A stretch of 19,664 nucleotides of DNA from an uncultured Clostridia bacterium (GCA_948857205.1 CAQPRV010000083.1:1-19664); one strand, 5' to 3'; positions 7,927 to 16,743 are shown, counted from the first letter of the stretch. The notes: generated by a model from the letters alone, not told the origin. Numbers and translations are program-made.

Positions 7927-7935
7927 ATTATACCA
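7927..7935 (-). promoter_or_regulatory. Extended -10 promoter for the 7430-7903 gene
   Basis: The minus strand reads TGGTATAAT (7927-7935), a consensus -10 with extended TGG. It lies 24 bases before the start codon and gives a very short leader that just covers the GAGGTG ribosome binding site. The -35 region is poor (TTTATT), which is usual with an extended -10. Confidence 0.6.
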
Positions 7936-8066
7936 TATTTTGTAAGAAAAATAAATGGATTTACATAAATTTTATTAAAATTCTAATCTTTCATCTTCAA
8001 TATATCCTAATTAATTTTCCTTATTGTCTTTTCTATATTGTAAGTGCATAAAATTTCCATCTTTTT

Positions 8067-8630
8067 TTAAATTCTATCACAAATTACACACAATCTCAAT
8101 TTCTTTTGACCTTTCACACAAGTTATTAAGGTTAGCTTATCAGTTGATGATGGCTCTAATACAGAAAAATCTGTTTCTTCAATTTCTTTTATTTCAGAAA
8201 CTTTATAAATATATTCTCCAAATGTATGATGATATATTATTTGATCCCCTATTTCCAATTCGTTTAATCTTTTAAAGAATCCAATGTCTTCGCCGTTTTT
8301 ATTTATTCCAGAATTATGCCCTGCTAAACAAACATTTCCATTAAAAATTGCTGTGTCTTCAAAATGTCCTACTGCAGTTTCTAATACATCTAAATTCGTT
8401 GTTTCTTTTATTGGAGCATTTAACTCTATCTTTTCACATTCAATTGTTCCTAAATCTTTTATTTCATAATTTTTTGTTTCTTCATTGTTATTTGTATCAT
8501 CTTGACTAATTTCAGAACCATTATTTGTATCAATTGTCTTTGTTTTATTATAATTAAAAATTATAACCATTCCAAATAACAATATAACTAATATACTTAA
8601 TATTATAATTATTTTATTTTTCTTGCTCAT
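8067..8630 (-). CDS. Sortase, class D-like
   Basis: Membrane-anchored cysteine transpeptidase of 187 aa that would cut a sorting motif in a secreted protein and join it to the cell wall or to another pilin. An N-terminal helix (residues ~7-25) and a polar D/N-rich linker lead into the sortase barrel. The catalytic triad is visible: His105 in CLAGHN, Cys171 in TLITC and Arg179 in KKLRL. Length and the short C-terminus fit small class D-type sortases of clostridia, though the class call is tentative. It is the last gene of the 11-gene operon and overlaps the preceding gene by 17 bases. Its substrate is unclear: the co-regulated Cna-B protein at 73-2370 has no visible sorting motif, so a partner may lie outside the window. 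Confidence 0.9.
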   Translation of the reverse strand: MSKKNKIIIILSILVILLFGMVIIFNYNKTKTIDTNNGSEISQDDTNNNEETKNYEIKDLGTIECEKIELNAPIKETTNLDVLETAVGHFEDTAIFNGNVCLAGHNSGINKNGEDIGFFKRLNELEIGDQIIYHHTFGEYIYKVSEIKEIEETDFSVLEPSSTDKLTLITCVKGQKKLRLCVICDRI

Positions 8631-9825
8631 TTTCTTCTTTCTCCTCTTCTATAGTATTTACTCCTAAATATTCCAAAGCTTTTTTATATACTGTTTCACT
8701 TGAATTACCACTAATCATAGTCATAGTTCTATCTATATTATTTTCAATATCATCATCTTCAAATAGTTCTACAAACATTTTTATATTTTCTCGAACATAT
8801 TTATCTAAATCTACAACAATATTACCTGCTTTATTTTTCACATTTATGACATCTAAATTTTCGGCTAAATATCTCAAATATTTATCATAATTATCTTTTG
8901 GCTCTTCGTCATTCATTACAAATGCAACTTCAAAATCATATATATTATCACATATATCAAAATCTATTCCTTCTCCTGGTTTTAATAGTTGTATTAATTT
9001 CATTTTCTTATTTAAGTCTTTACATATTTCTATCTCTTTGAACATTACTTCTATTAATTTACTTTTATATACATCTTTATAATCTTCAATATGACAATTA
9101 GCAACTTCATTTATTCCCTCTGTATCAAAAACTAAAATTTTTTCATTTAATCTTCCAATACTTATATAAGTTTTTGCTACTATATTTTTATACGAATACT
9201 CTATTTCTCTAAAAGTATTTAAAGAATCTATATCTTCTGATATTTCTTTCTCATCTAAATAAGTATTAATATCTGGATTCTTCTCCATAAATTTTCTTAA
9301 TTCTAAAACTGATGAAATATTATTTGTTCTTTCTGCAATATAATTGTACTGCTTGTCAACTTCTTCAGGATAAGGATATTTACTTGAAAATTCATATCCT
9401 TTATTCCATAAATATTCAGCAAGAATAGCGATTTTATTATCTTTTTTATATTGTTCACATACACTTGTATCTAATATTGAATCCAAATTAAATACTTGAT
9501 TTTTCTCCTTAAAATCTGTTAATCCTTTTTTAAACGATTTTAAACATATTTCATTTTTTAATATTTCTGCTTCAGTTCCTACCACAATAAAATCTCTATA
9601 AAAGTCATCAGTTGTCATACTATTAGAGAATTTATTTTCATAACAAAAATTTAAGGCACAATCTTTTACTATGATTATTGTTTCATTTTCTTTATGTTCT
9701 GCTTTACAAATATATTCTATTCCTTCTTGTGTTGTTACTTTTAGCATATTTTGAACATTTTTTACGCTTGTAATCCAATTTAAACTATTTAATCTTTTCT
9801 CCAGAATATCTAATATATTATTCAT
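8614..9825 (-). CDS. Hypothetical protein, unknown function
   Basis: About 403 aa, family not recognised. No signal peptide or membrane helix. It begins with a helical stretch and a strand-rich segment (IEYICKAEHKENETIIIVKDC), then becomes acidic and helical; a Glu-rich tail (EEEKEENEQEK) closes it. A TTG two codons earlier is possible, but the GGGAG ribosome binding site fits the ATG at 9825 better. It overlaps the preceding gene by 8 bases and the sortase by 17, so translation is probably coupled across all three. Context suggests a cytoplasmic component made with a cell-surface system, but the sequence gives no mechanism. Confidence 0.75.
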   Translation of the reverse strand: MNNILDILEKRLNSLNWITSVKNVQNMLKVTTQEGIEYICKAEHKENETIIIVKDCALNFCYENKFSNSMTTDDFYRDFIVVGTEAEILKNEICLKSFKKGLTDFKEKNQVFNLDSILDTSVCEQYKKDNKIAILAEYLWNKGYEFSSKYPYPEEVDKQYNYIAERTNNISSVLELRKFMEKNPDINTYLDEKEISEDIDSLNTFREIEYSYKNIVAKTYISIGRLNEKILVFDTEGINEVANCHIEDYKDVYKSKLIEVMFKEIEICKDLNKKMKLIQLLKPGEGIDFDICDNIYDFEVAFVMNDEEPKDNYDKYLRYLAENLDVINVKNKAGNIVVDLDKYVRENIKMFVELFEDDDIENNIDRTMTMISGNSSETVYKKALEYLGVNTIEEEKEENEQEK

Positions 9826-10636
9826 TTTCAATTTCTCCCTCTTCTAATGTCTTTTTTAGTTCATTAATTCGCTCGTCTAACTGGTTAATTAGTTCATCTA
9901 TATTGTCAGCATTTATTGTAACAGTATATCCATCTAAATATTTTTCAACAAATCCACAATTATATAATTCTTCGTTTAATACATTATACATTAATTCAGT
10001 ATCTTCGTTTTCACGCTCGATATTGATAAAATCACGAATTAATTCCCTTGTATTAGTTCTAATCCATTTATCAGGACGCATTTCAGTATAATGATTTATA
10101 TAATTTTTAAAATTTTCTATATATCTACATCTATTGTCATCATCTATATCCAAATCTTCTTGAAAGTAATGAGGACAATAGTCTAAATAAAAAACCATAT
10201 CAATTTCTTTCTTATCACTATCAACTTCTAAATCGCTTACTCTCTCATCTAAATTGATTCTTTTTACAATTTCAGCAAAATTTTTAATTATAAAGTCATT
10301 ATTTGTATATTCATCAACACTAAATATTCTATTATTTTCAGAACAGTCAGTAATACAATCATATACTATTTTATCTGCATAAAAACGAATCATTTCATCT
10401 TTATTCATTTCGACAATATGGCTTTTATCAATTGCTTCTTCGTATTCTTGATGAGAAATATTATTTTTGGTCATTTTATTGCTAATTTCTTTATTTACTA
10501 CATCAGATATTTTATCTGTCAATATATATAAATTCTGATCATTAAATTTTGTATTAACTAATATTGAGTATATTTTATCTAATTTTTGTATATCTTGTAA
10601 GGCTTGTTCTTTTTTATTTTTATTCTCCTGGTTCAT
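9818..10636 (-). CDS. Acidic hypothetical protein
   Basis: 272 aa, family not recognised. It is soluble and visibly rich in Asp and Glu (for example DLDIDDDNRC, EIDMVFYLDYC and the C-terminal LEEGEIENE), with a predicted helical C-terminal coil (IDELINQLDERINELKKTL). Three Cys in the middle region are not arranged as a zinc or Fe-S site I recognise. It overlaps its upstream neighbour by 17 bases and its downstream one by 8. Highly acidic proteins on mobile elements are sometimes DNA mimics, but there is no specific evidence for that here. Confidence 0.7.
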   Translation of the reverse strand: MNQENKNKKEQALQDIQKLDKIYSILVNTKFNDQNLYILTDKISDVVNKEISNKMTKNNISHQEYEEAIDKSHIVEMNKDEMIRFYADKIVYDCITDCSENNRIFSVDEYTNNDFIIKNFAEIVKRINLDERVSDLEVDSDKKEIDMVFYLDYCPHYFQEDLDIDDDNRCRYIENFKNYINHYTEMRPDKWIRTNTRELIRDFINIERENEDTELMYNVLNEELYNCGFVEKYLDGYTVTINADNIDELINQLDERINELKKTLEEGEIENE

Positions 10637-11156
10637 TTAATTCTTCTTCCTCCGTTTTCACATTTTCTTTAACAAAAAAGTATTTTTCATTTACCTTATC
10701 TCTAAAATATAACGCTTCTCTACTAATATAATTTTGTACTTCAATAGATACACATTCCGTTGTTTCAAATATTTCTTTTGCTTTTTTTATAGCTTGTCCT
10801 AAATCTTTTATATCATCTGCTTCAATTTGACCAAATCCATCATTTCTATCAGCGTTATTTTCCCATAGTTCAATTATATATGTCTTACTTTTTTCATTAT
10901 ACCAAGTTTCAAATTTATCCCATTCTTCTGTTTTATATAAAATATCATCTAAAAAAATTATTCCATATTTTTCTTCTAATTCTTCCTTTTTCTTTAGCCA
11001 TTCATCTGATGGTATATTAATTAAACTATTTAATTCTTTATTATACTTATCATAATTGCTTTTAGGGCAAACTTCGTTAAGATACTTTTCTATTGCGTCA
11101 TATTTTTCAGCTCCGATCATTTTTCTTGATTCTTCAAAATCTTGCATTATACTCAT
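10620..11156 (-). CDS. Hypothetical protein, unknown function
   Basis: 178 aa, family not recognised. It is soluble and acidic, with aromatic residues concentrated in the middle (EWDKFETWYNEKSKTYIIELW) and alternating strand/helix character, compatible with a small alpha/beta fold. GAGGAA precedes the ATG at 11156; a second in-frame ATG three codons later is less likely. Its first codons overlap the end of the upstream gene by 4 bases, an ATGA-type overlap that indicates translational coupling within the operon. Confidence 0.7.
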   Translation of the reverse strand: MSIMQDFEESRKMIGAEKYDAIEKYLNEVCPKSNYDKYNKELNSLINIPSDEWLKKKEELEEKYGIIFLDDILYKTEEWDKFETWYNEKSKTYIIELWENNADRNDGFGQIEADDIKDLGQAIKKAKEIFETTECVSIEVQNYISREALYFRDKVNEKYFFVKENVKTEEEELNEPGE

Positions 11157-11503
11157 TTTGCTATTTCCTCGCTTTCTGCTTCTGATTTACTTACAACAAT
11201 TGCTTTTTCATATAAGTTCATAAATTGGTCCTGTTTTACAAATGATTCTACTAGATTTTCAAACTCTTCTTTGCTAATTGCCTTTTGTATATATGCTTTT
11301 CTATATCCCATATATTCTTCCATTAATGGATTAAATACTACGCTATTACATTCTTCTAATGTTTTTTCTTCTGTTAAATAGGGATTTCCCAAATCTTCTT
11401 TAAACTTATTTAAAAGTTCTACCATATCTTTTAGTTTAACATCTATTATATTTCTGCCATCTACTTCTTTCTTTATATTTTCAATAGTCAAATTATTACT
11501 CAT
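11153..11503 (-). CDS. Small hypothetical helical protein
   Basis: 116 aa, family not recognised. The sequence is almost entirely helical with a repeating charged/hydrophobic pattern (MVELLNKFKEDL, YRKAYIQKAISKEEFENLV), no signal peptide and no cysteine motif (one Cys). A strong GGAGGT lies 10 bases ahead of the ATG. It overlaps both neighbours (8 bases upstream, 4 downstream). A small helical adaptor is a reasonable but unsupported guess. Confidence 0.7.
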   Translation of the reverse strand: MSNNLTIENIKKEVDGRNIIDVKLKDMVELLNKFKEDLGNPYLTEEKTLEECNSVVFNPLMEEYMGYRKAYIQKAISKEEFENLVESFVKQDQFMNLYEKAIVVSKSEAESEEIAK

Positions 11504-12002
11504 ATATGCTCAAACCTCCAAATTTTATATTATTTTTATTCTTATTAATACTTGTATAAAATTCCAGTCCTCTATTTTCTAAAATAGCTTTGCTTATTTC
11601 TTTTAGTTTACTACCTTTTATAACAAAATTGGTACAACTTAATATACGAACAATATCAGCCTTTTTCCATTCTTCATTATATAAATCAAATTCATATAGA
11701 CAATCTTCAACTTTACCAACTTCGATTTTTTCTTTTGGATTATCGTTTAAGAAATACAAATTACCATCTTTGTCTATTTCTAATAATTTGCTATTTACTT
11801 TTACCAAATTATCATTTTTTAACTTAATACCATAATCATATCTAATTCTACTTATATCAAATGTTTCTGATAGATTAAGTTTATCAATAGTATTTTCTAT
11901 TGTATTTCCTGACAATTCTTGTTTTTCTTCTTCTATACTTTCTATTTTAGATTTTATATGTTTATATAAATATTGTATCTTATTAATAATAAATTTTTTC
12001 AC
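11496..12002 (-). CDS. Hypothetical protein starting with GTG
   Basis: 168 aa, family not recognised. A basic, helical N-terminus (KKFIINKIQYLYKHIKSKI) is followed by a strand-rich body (YGIKLKNDNLVKVNSKLLEIDKDGN). The start is GTG, chosen because GAGGAG lies exactly 6 bases ahead. No membrane segment or known motif is visible. It starts 11 bases after the PAPS-reductase-like gene and overlaps the next gene by 8 bases, so it is firmly inside the operon. Confidence 0.7.
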   Translation of the reverse strand: MKKFIINKIQYLYKHIKSKIESIEEEKQELSGNTIENTIDKLNLSETFDISRIRYDYGIKLKNDNLVKVNSKLLEIDKDGNLYFLNDNPKEKIEVGKVEDCLYEFDLYNEEWKKADIVRILSCTNFVIKGSKLKEISKAILENRGLEFYTSINKNKNNIKFGGLSIYE

Positions 12003-12013
12003 AACGTTCTCCT

Positions 12014-12844
12014 CTATACATTAATTTTAAGCACTTCGTAACTTTCTTTAAAAACTTTATATACATATTGTTTTTGTGCTTCACTTATTAAAGCTAATTC
12101 TTTTTGTGTATCTCCTTTATAAGAGCCATACGGGCAACCACAACAACCTGTCCTTTTAAGATATTTGTATAGGCTTGGTAGTTCTATTTTATATTTTCTA
12201 TAAATTTCATTAAGCAATTCATCTGTCAAATCAAATATTGGTGTAAACTTTCCATTTTTAGTAAAACAAGATGTATATTGTACTTTTCTTAATGCACTTT
12301 CATTGGCTCTTACTCCTAAAATAGCTTTCTTTCCACTTTCTTTTTCAAATTCCTTAATTGGTTTTTTCTTTAAATATTCACAGCATTTTGGACTAATTTT
12401 ATGCAAAGAACCATCTAATAATTTCTCTCTAGCTGTGTTATTTAGTTTAAAACGTCCAATAACTTTTTCTCCTGTGTCTTTATGTATTCCTGTAACTCTT
12501 TCTATAAGATATGGTCTACGACTTCCGTTCTGATAGCGACATATCATATCGTCTTGCCACTTAGAGAAACAAGGTATTCCATATTTCTCTTTAATTTCTA
12601 ATGGCTTTAATTTAGGGTATAAAACCACATCACAATTATTATATATTCTTTTTAAAATTTCGTGGTGTTCCATATAGGTGTTTATACCAACAATTTGAAT
12701 TTTATCATCTTTTAAATATTCCTTTATAAACCAATACAGAAAGTGGCTATCCTTTCCACCAGAATAACTTAAATAATATTTATTGAAATCAATTTTATTA
12801 AATTTGCTTTTTAAATCTTCTAAATAAAAGTCTACATTGTCCAT
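12014..12844 (-). CDS. PAPS reductase-like PP-loop protein with Fe-S-type cysteines
   Basis: Phosphoadenosine-phosphosulfate reductase superfamily protein, 276 aa from the ATG at 12844. The PP-loop SYSGGKDS ends at residue 33. A Cys pair at 154-155 (SPKCCEYLKKKP), GVRANES (177-183) and a second cluster CCGCP (234-238) follow. A CC pair plus a distal Cys cluster is how assimilatory APS reductases and DndC-like proteins hold a [4Fe-4S] cluster, so ATP-dependent sulfur or adenylate chemistry is likely; this form is common on phages and mobile elements. An in-frame ATG at 12880 would add 12 residues overlapping the preceding gene; 12844, 1 base past that gene's stop, is preferred. No other Dnd genes are present. 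Confidence 0.85.
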   Translation of the reverse strand: MDNVDFYLEDLKSKFNKIDFNKYYLSYSGGKDSHFLYWFIKEYLKDDKIQIVGINTYMEHHEILKRIYNNCDVVLYPKLKPLEIKEKYGIPCFSKWQDDMICRYQNGSRRPYLIERVTGIHKDTGEKVIGRFKLNNTAREKLLDGSLHKISPKCCEYLKKKPIKEFEKESGKKAILGVRANESALRKVQYTSCFTKNGKFTPIFDLTDELLNEIYRKYKIELPSLYKYLKRTGCCGCPYGSYKGDTQKELALISEAQKQYVYKVFKESYEVLKINV

Positions 12845-12845
12845 T

Positions 12846-13739
12846 TTATACTTCACTTTCTTGTTCAATCTGTATTTCATTTTCTTTTATAGATTCATTT
12901 TCAACATCTATTCCAAATACTTTAAACAACATATTTTTTTCTTTTAACATATCCGTTTCTTTCTCTTTTGCTTCATCTTCTAATTTGTATTGTTCTCGTA
13001 ATTTATCAACTTCTTTTTCTATACTTTGAATCTGTTTATTTAATTCATTTTTATAAAACATTTTTTCAAATATTAATTCTGTATTTTTTATATTTTCTTT
13101 TTCCAATTTAACAGCTTCACTTTTATAATATTTATTTTGTTCTTCTGTTTCTTGCTTTGAAAATATTCTATTTAATATATTTATTGGTCTAAACATTTCA
13201 CTATTTCTTTTTAATATTTCTACATATTTATTGATATTTTTAGTATTTTCATCTTTCTTTTTAGATAGTTCCATATACTCTTTTTCTGTATTTTCTTTTT
13301 CTAAGTATAATCTTTTCTTTTCATTTTCTTTTTTAAACAGTCTAACTCTTAAATCATCTGATTTGATTTCCTTGTTTTCTGTATTTGCAATTCTTGTTTC
13401 TATATCTAACAAACTACCTAAAAACATTTTTTGTGTTTCTTCTGGTAATTTTAATAGATTATTATATTCTATAAGATTAAATATATATGGATTTTTCATT
13501 TCTTCATATTTATCAATAGCTGTTTCAATATCAACCTTATCTTTTTCAATATAAAAGTGTGATTCAGTTGTAAATGATTCGTGTATCGGTTCTTCAATAG
13601 TTGCTGTTATTTCCATTGTATTTTTTATATTACTTAAATCTACAATATAACCTTTTGAATCTTTAATTTCGCCATTCCATACAGCTTGCTTTATACGATC
13701 TGATATTGTATTTATTTCTTGTGATTTATTAACTTTCAA
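12846..13739 (-). CDS. Coiled-coil hypothetical protein starting with TTG
   Basis: 297 aa, family not recognised. Residues ~1-100 form a small mixed domain; residues ~100-265 are strongly charged heptad-like coiled coil (KKENEKKRLYLEKENTEKEY and similar), broken near residue 185 by a short hydrophobic patch (FRPINILNRIF). The tail is Glu-rich. The start is TTG, chosen because GAGGA lies 8 bases ahead and the reading frame continues from there. It overlaps the upstream paralogue gene by 11 bases. A structural or scaffolding role would suit the coiled coil, but this is inference. Confidence 0.72.
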   Translation of the reverse strand: MKVNKSQEINTISDRIKQAVWNGEIKDSKGYIVDLSNIKNTMEITATIEEPIHESFTTESHFYIEKDKVDIETAIDKYEEMKNPYIFNLIEYNNLLKLPEETQKMFLGSLLDIETRIANTENKEIKSDDLRVRLFKKENEKKRLYLEKENTEKEYMELSKKKDENTKNINKYVEILKRNSEMFRPINILNRIFSKQETEEQNKYYKSEAVKLEKENIKNTELIFEKMFYKNELNKQIQSIEKEVDKLREQYKLEDEAKEKETDMLKEKNMLFKVFGIDVENESIKENEIQIEQESEV

Positions 13740-14673
13740 TTTCTAATTCCTCTTTCTCTAAATTTTGTTCATTATTTGCAAGCATTTCATCTAACTGTTT
13801 ATCTAATGATTTTAAATTTTCTATATCTATTGGCAATTCTTTCTTTCCATATCTAATAGCTCTTAAATTGCTTATATCCATATTATCCACTTGAGTATTT
13901 ATCCAAAATTCTTTACCATTAGTCGCTAATATTTGAGCAATTTGAGCAGGTACTTGTTTTTCATATCCTTTATTAAATAATAGAGTAACTGTCTTTTTTC
14001 CCTCTAAAAATTGATTTATCTTTGCTACTTCATTATAAAATGGTGGTGTCATTCCTCTCTTATATTGTTCATAAGCGAGGAATTTCTTTAATGTAGGTAA
14101 TTTATATACTTTTTTAAATATGTCTACATCATTATTTTCAAATCTTATTGTTTTCATATCAAATATTAAATGTTCTTTTCCATCTCTTGTAGATAATTCA
14201 ACTATTCCATTAGCAATATCTTTATATTGAAAATTATTAAGTAATATATTAATATTTTCATCAACTCCATAAACTCTTTTTTCTCTTAAATCAATTCCCA
14301 TCTCATATAAACTAATCTTTTGATATTCGTTTGCATTGCAATCAAAGAAATATGCTATATTATTTATATTTTTTTCTACAAATTTGTTGATATTATCTCT
14401 AAATATCCTATCTAGCTCTTTATATATACTCTCTTTAAAATCTACTATTTTAACATCACTATTAAATATTTCTTTGTCTAATTCATCTCTATAATTAAAA
14501 TCTTTAATTATATTTTGATATAGGCAAAATATTTGATTCGGTAATTGTTTTAAATAGCACCAATGACAAAGTTGTAAGAACTTATTATCATATCCTTGCA
14601 ATTTAAAATCCCTTTTATTTCCTAATAAAATTACATTATCTAAATGTATTTCAATTGCGTTTTCAAATTTCAT
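13729..14673 (-). CDS. Paralogue 2 of the tandem pair, unknown function
   Basis: 314 aa, family not named. It is homologous along its whole length to the upstream gene product (14663-15679). Both begin M-x-x-ENA, share VxLLxNK and a WCxLKxxPxQxxCL segment, then INNIxYFF, and a strongly conserved C-terminal block here read as GMTPPFYNEVAKINQFLEGK. The C-terminal block, with a strand after it (KTVTLLF) and LRAIRYGKKELPI, looks like a small conserved binding domain. The start at 14673 is chosen over an ATG at 14694 because AAGGAG lies 6 bases ahead of it. It overlaps its paralogue by 11 bases. No catalytic motif is obvious. Confidence 0.8.
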   Translation of the reverse strand: MKFENAIEIHLDNVILLGNKRDFKLQGYDNKFLQLCHWCYLKQLPNQIFCLYQNIIKDFNYRDELDKEIFNSDVKIVDFKESIYKELDRIFRDNINKFVEKNINNIAYFFDCNANEYQKISLYEMGIDLREKRVYGVDENINILLNNFQYKDIANGIVELSTRDGKEHLIFDMKTIRFENNDVDIFKKVYKLPTLKKFLAYEQYKRGMTPPFYNEVAKINQFLEGKKTVTLLFNKGYEKQVPAQIAQILATNGKEFWINTQVDNMDISNLRAIRYGKKELPIDIENLKSLDKQLDEMLANNEQNLEKEELEIES

Positions 14674-15679
14674 TTGTATCTCCTTGATCTTCATTTTCTA
14701 ATTCTTGATTTGTAATATTACAAATTATTCCTTTATTTTCATTATGAATTATTTCATCTAATTGTTGTTCTAATGGCTTTAAATTTTCTGTATTTATACT
14801 AATTTCCGTTTTTCCGTGTCTTAAAGCTTTTAAATTATTAATATCCACTTTTTCTCTATTTGCTTCATCATAAGATAAATTTAATAAATTTCGATTTATC
14901 GAAAATACTCCATTATAGAAATCAATAATGTCTGTTATATCTGCTTCAATTTTTATTTCTGTATTATCTTTTAATAATACTGTAATTGTCTTTTTATCTT
15001 TTAAAAATCTATTAATTTTCGCTATCTCATTATAAAAAGGGGGTGTTATTCCTAGTTCGTATTGTTTATATGCTAAAATCTTACACAAATCCACTTCGCT
15101 ATAAACTAAATTCATAATAGTAGAAGGTTCTGTTAAGATTTTATTTTCTTTCATATCTATTTCTACTATTTTTTCTGAATAATAAGCAGAAGGTTTATAT
15201 TTAAGTTTTGATTTGTTTATTTCATCATAAATACAAAATGATGTATGAACTTTTGATTTTTGTTCTATACTTGCATTTTCATTAAAAAAATCAATGCCAA
15301 TATCTGAAATCTTTAAAAATTCTGGATTAGCATAATATTTGTTTCGATTTGCGTCAGTATATTCGTCTTTTTCAAAAAAATATGAAATATTATTGATATT
15401 TTTTCCAATAAAGCTATTTAATTCCTTTTCTAACAATTCCATAAACTGCAATCTAATCATTTCTGTAATATTAACTATTGGTATTTCTTTTTCTTTTATC
15501 TCTTCTGATAATTTATCACATTCTATATTTAAACATATTAATTGGTCTGGTTTATCCTTTAATCTACACCAATTTATTTTAAATTTTGCTTCATTCTTGA
15601 ACCCCATATAAAGTTCTTCTTTATTTGCCAAAAGTTCTACTTCTCCAAAATCTATTATTGTTGCATTTTCTAATTCCAT
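14663..15679 (-). CDS. Paralogue 1 of the tandem pair, unknown function
   Basis: 338 aa, family not named. It is a full-length paralogue of the next gene, with the same ordered blocks: an ELENATIIDFGEVELLANK start, WCRLKDKPDQLICL, INNISYFF, and GITPPFYNEIAKINRFLKDK followed by LKALRHGKTEISI. Divergence is high enough that the duplication is old or the copies were acquired separately. The start at 15679 is chosen because GGAGG lies 5 bases ahead; an ATG at 15691 is less likely. It begins 13 bases after the secreted protein gene. No signal peptide, so both paralogues should be cytoplasmic. Confidence 0.8.
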   Translation of the reverse strand: MELENATIIDFGEVELLANKEELYMGFKNEAKFKINWCRLKDKPDQLICLNIECDKLSEEIKEKEIPIVNITEMIRLQFMELLEKELNSFIGKNINNISYFFEKDEYTDANRNKYYANPEFLKISDIGIDFFNENASIEQKSKVHTSFCIYDEINKSKLKYKPSAYYSEKIVEIDMKENKILTEPSTIMNLVYSEVDLCKILAYKQYELGITPPFYNEIAKINRFLKDKKTITVLLKDNTEIKIEADITDIIDFYNGVFSINRNLLNLSYDEANREKVDINNLKALRHGKTEISINTENLKPLEQQLDEIIHNENKGIICNITNQELENEDQGDTNEI

Positions 15680-15692
15680 TTTGTCCTCCATA

Positions 15693-16724
15693 TTACCCTA
15701 ATATAAAATCAATATAAGCACTATTTAGATATACATTTTTAGTAATCTTATCTTTCTTTATTTTGATAAGTATATTTTGATTTTTATTATAGAATCCATT
15801 TGTAGTTTTTATTGCAAACATATTTGTAACTGTTTTGTGTTTGTAATTACTTAAATTAATTGTATTGTGTTTCTTACTTAGTCTAACAACTCTTATTAAT
15901 TTGAATCCATTGTCTGTTTTAACATATACTCTTGCTGTTGTTTTTCCTATACAATAAACAACTACTAATGCTATACCTAATCCACTTATAATTATTGTAG
16001 GAACTGTATAATCTTTTGTTTCTTCAATAATTTCAATTATTGGTTCTTCTTGAATTTTTTCATACTCTAATGTATATAAATAAATAGGATCTTTTCTTTC
16101 AACACTTCCTTCGTATGTAACAGTTATTTCATAACTATAAGGATTATTTCTTGTTACTACTGCTTGATATATCATTGTACCTTTATAAGTTATTGGTACT
16201 TCTTGACCATCAATATTTTCTGTTTCATCATTTTTCCAATTAACATTAATAAGTGAATATGTTACGCCACCTATAACTTTTTCTTTTTCAATATTATCTA
16301 AATCATTTTTGCTATATTTATTAAAGTTAATTTTCTTTTCATCAATTGCTTCATATTTTCCATTGCTAATTGTTTTTATATCATAATCTTTCAAGGCAAT
16401 TACACCAGAATACTCTTCATCTTCATAGTTTAGGTTATCTCCAAAGTGGCTTATAATAGATTCTTTTGTATTACTCTTAATTACATCTTTTTTATATGCT
16501 GTAACTATTTTTGAATTTTCTGTATCATCTTCTTTAAAATAATTTGATAATTTGTACTTAGTTTCGTTCTCTTCCATTTCTTGCTCTATTGATGTTAAAA
16601 AACTACTTTCTTCTGATTTTAAAATTGTTTTATTTATTGTTTTGTTATCTGTCGCATATACATTCGACATTAAACACATTGCTAATAGTCCTGTAACTAG
16701 ACCACTCTTAATAATACCTTTCAT
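15693..16724 (-). CDS. Secreted membrane-anchored protein, first gene of the sortase operon
   Basis: 343 aa, family not recognised. A cleavable signal peptide (residues ~1-24, ending NVYA) leads to a ~220-residue extracellular part rich in K, E and N with strand-like ends (MIYQAVVTRNNPYSYEITVTY). One transmembrane helix follows (TVPTIIISGLGIALVVVYC), then a basic ~75-residue domain with strands (ARVYVKTDNGFKLIRVVRL) placed in the cytoplasm. This type I topology suits a surface sensor or assembly protein. The start at 16724 is preferred over an upstream ATG at 16745 because AGGAGG lies 6 bases ahead. A TGCA-box promoter (copy B) and leader terminator lie upstream. Confidence 0.8.
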   Translation of the reverse strand: MKGIIKSGLVTGLLAMCLMSNVYATDNKTINKTILKSEESSFLTSIEQEMEENETKYKLSNYFKEDDTENSKIVTAYKKDVIKSNTKESIISHFGDNLNYEDEEYSGVIALKDYDIKTISNGKYEAIDEKKINFNKYSKNDLDNIEKEKVIGGVTYSLINVNWKNDETENIDGQEVPITYKGTMIYQAVVTRNNPYSYEITVTYEGSVERKDPIYLYTLEYEKIQEEPIIEIIEETKDYTVPTIIISGLGIALVVVYCIGKTTARVYVKTDNGFKLIRVVRLSKKHNTINLSNYKHKTVTNMFAIKTTNGFYNKNQNILIKIKKDKITKNVYLNSAYIDFILG

Positions 16725-16743
16725 AATTCCTCCTAAAAACAGC

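Noticed and set aside
7904..8066. Small frames in the gap after the sortase (for example a 17-codon minus-strand frame near 8040)
   Set aside because: No ribosome binding site and no recognisable peptide. Apart from the extended -10 at 7927-7935, I see only AT-rich weak hairpins here.
11138..11156. 19-base exact match to part of promoter copy C, in opposite orientation, at the start of the 10620-11156 gene
   Set aside because: It covers only one TGCA box and the TATACT, has no -10 at the right distance, lacks the other boxes, and encodes MSIMQDF. Most likely coincidence in AT-rich sequence.
12014..12844. Possible DNA phosphorothioation (Dnd/Ssp) system
   Set aside because: Only a DndC-like PP-loop protein is present. 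No DndA/B/D/E or SspB/E-type neighbours are recognisable, so the system cannot be called.
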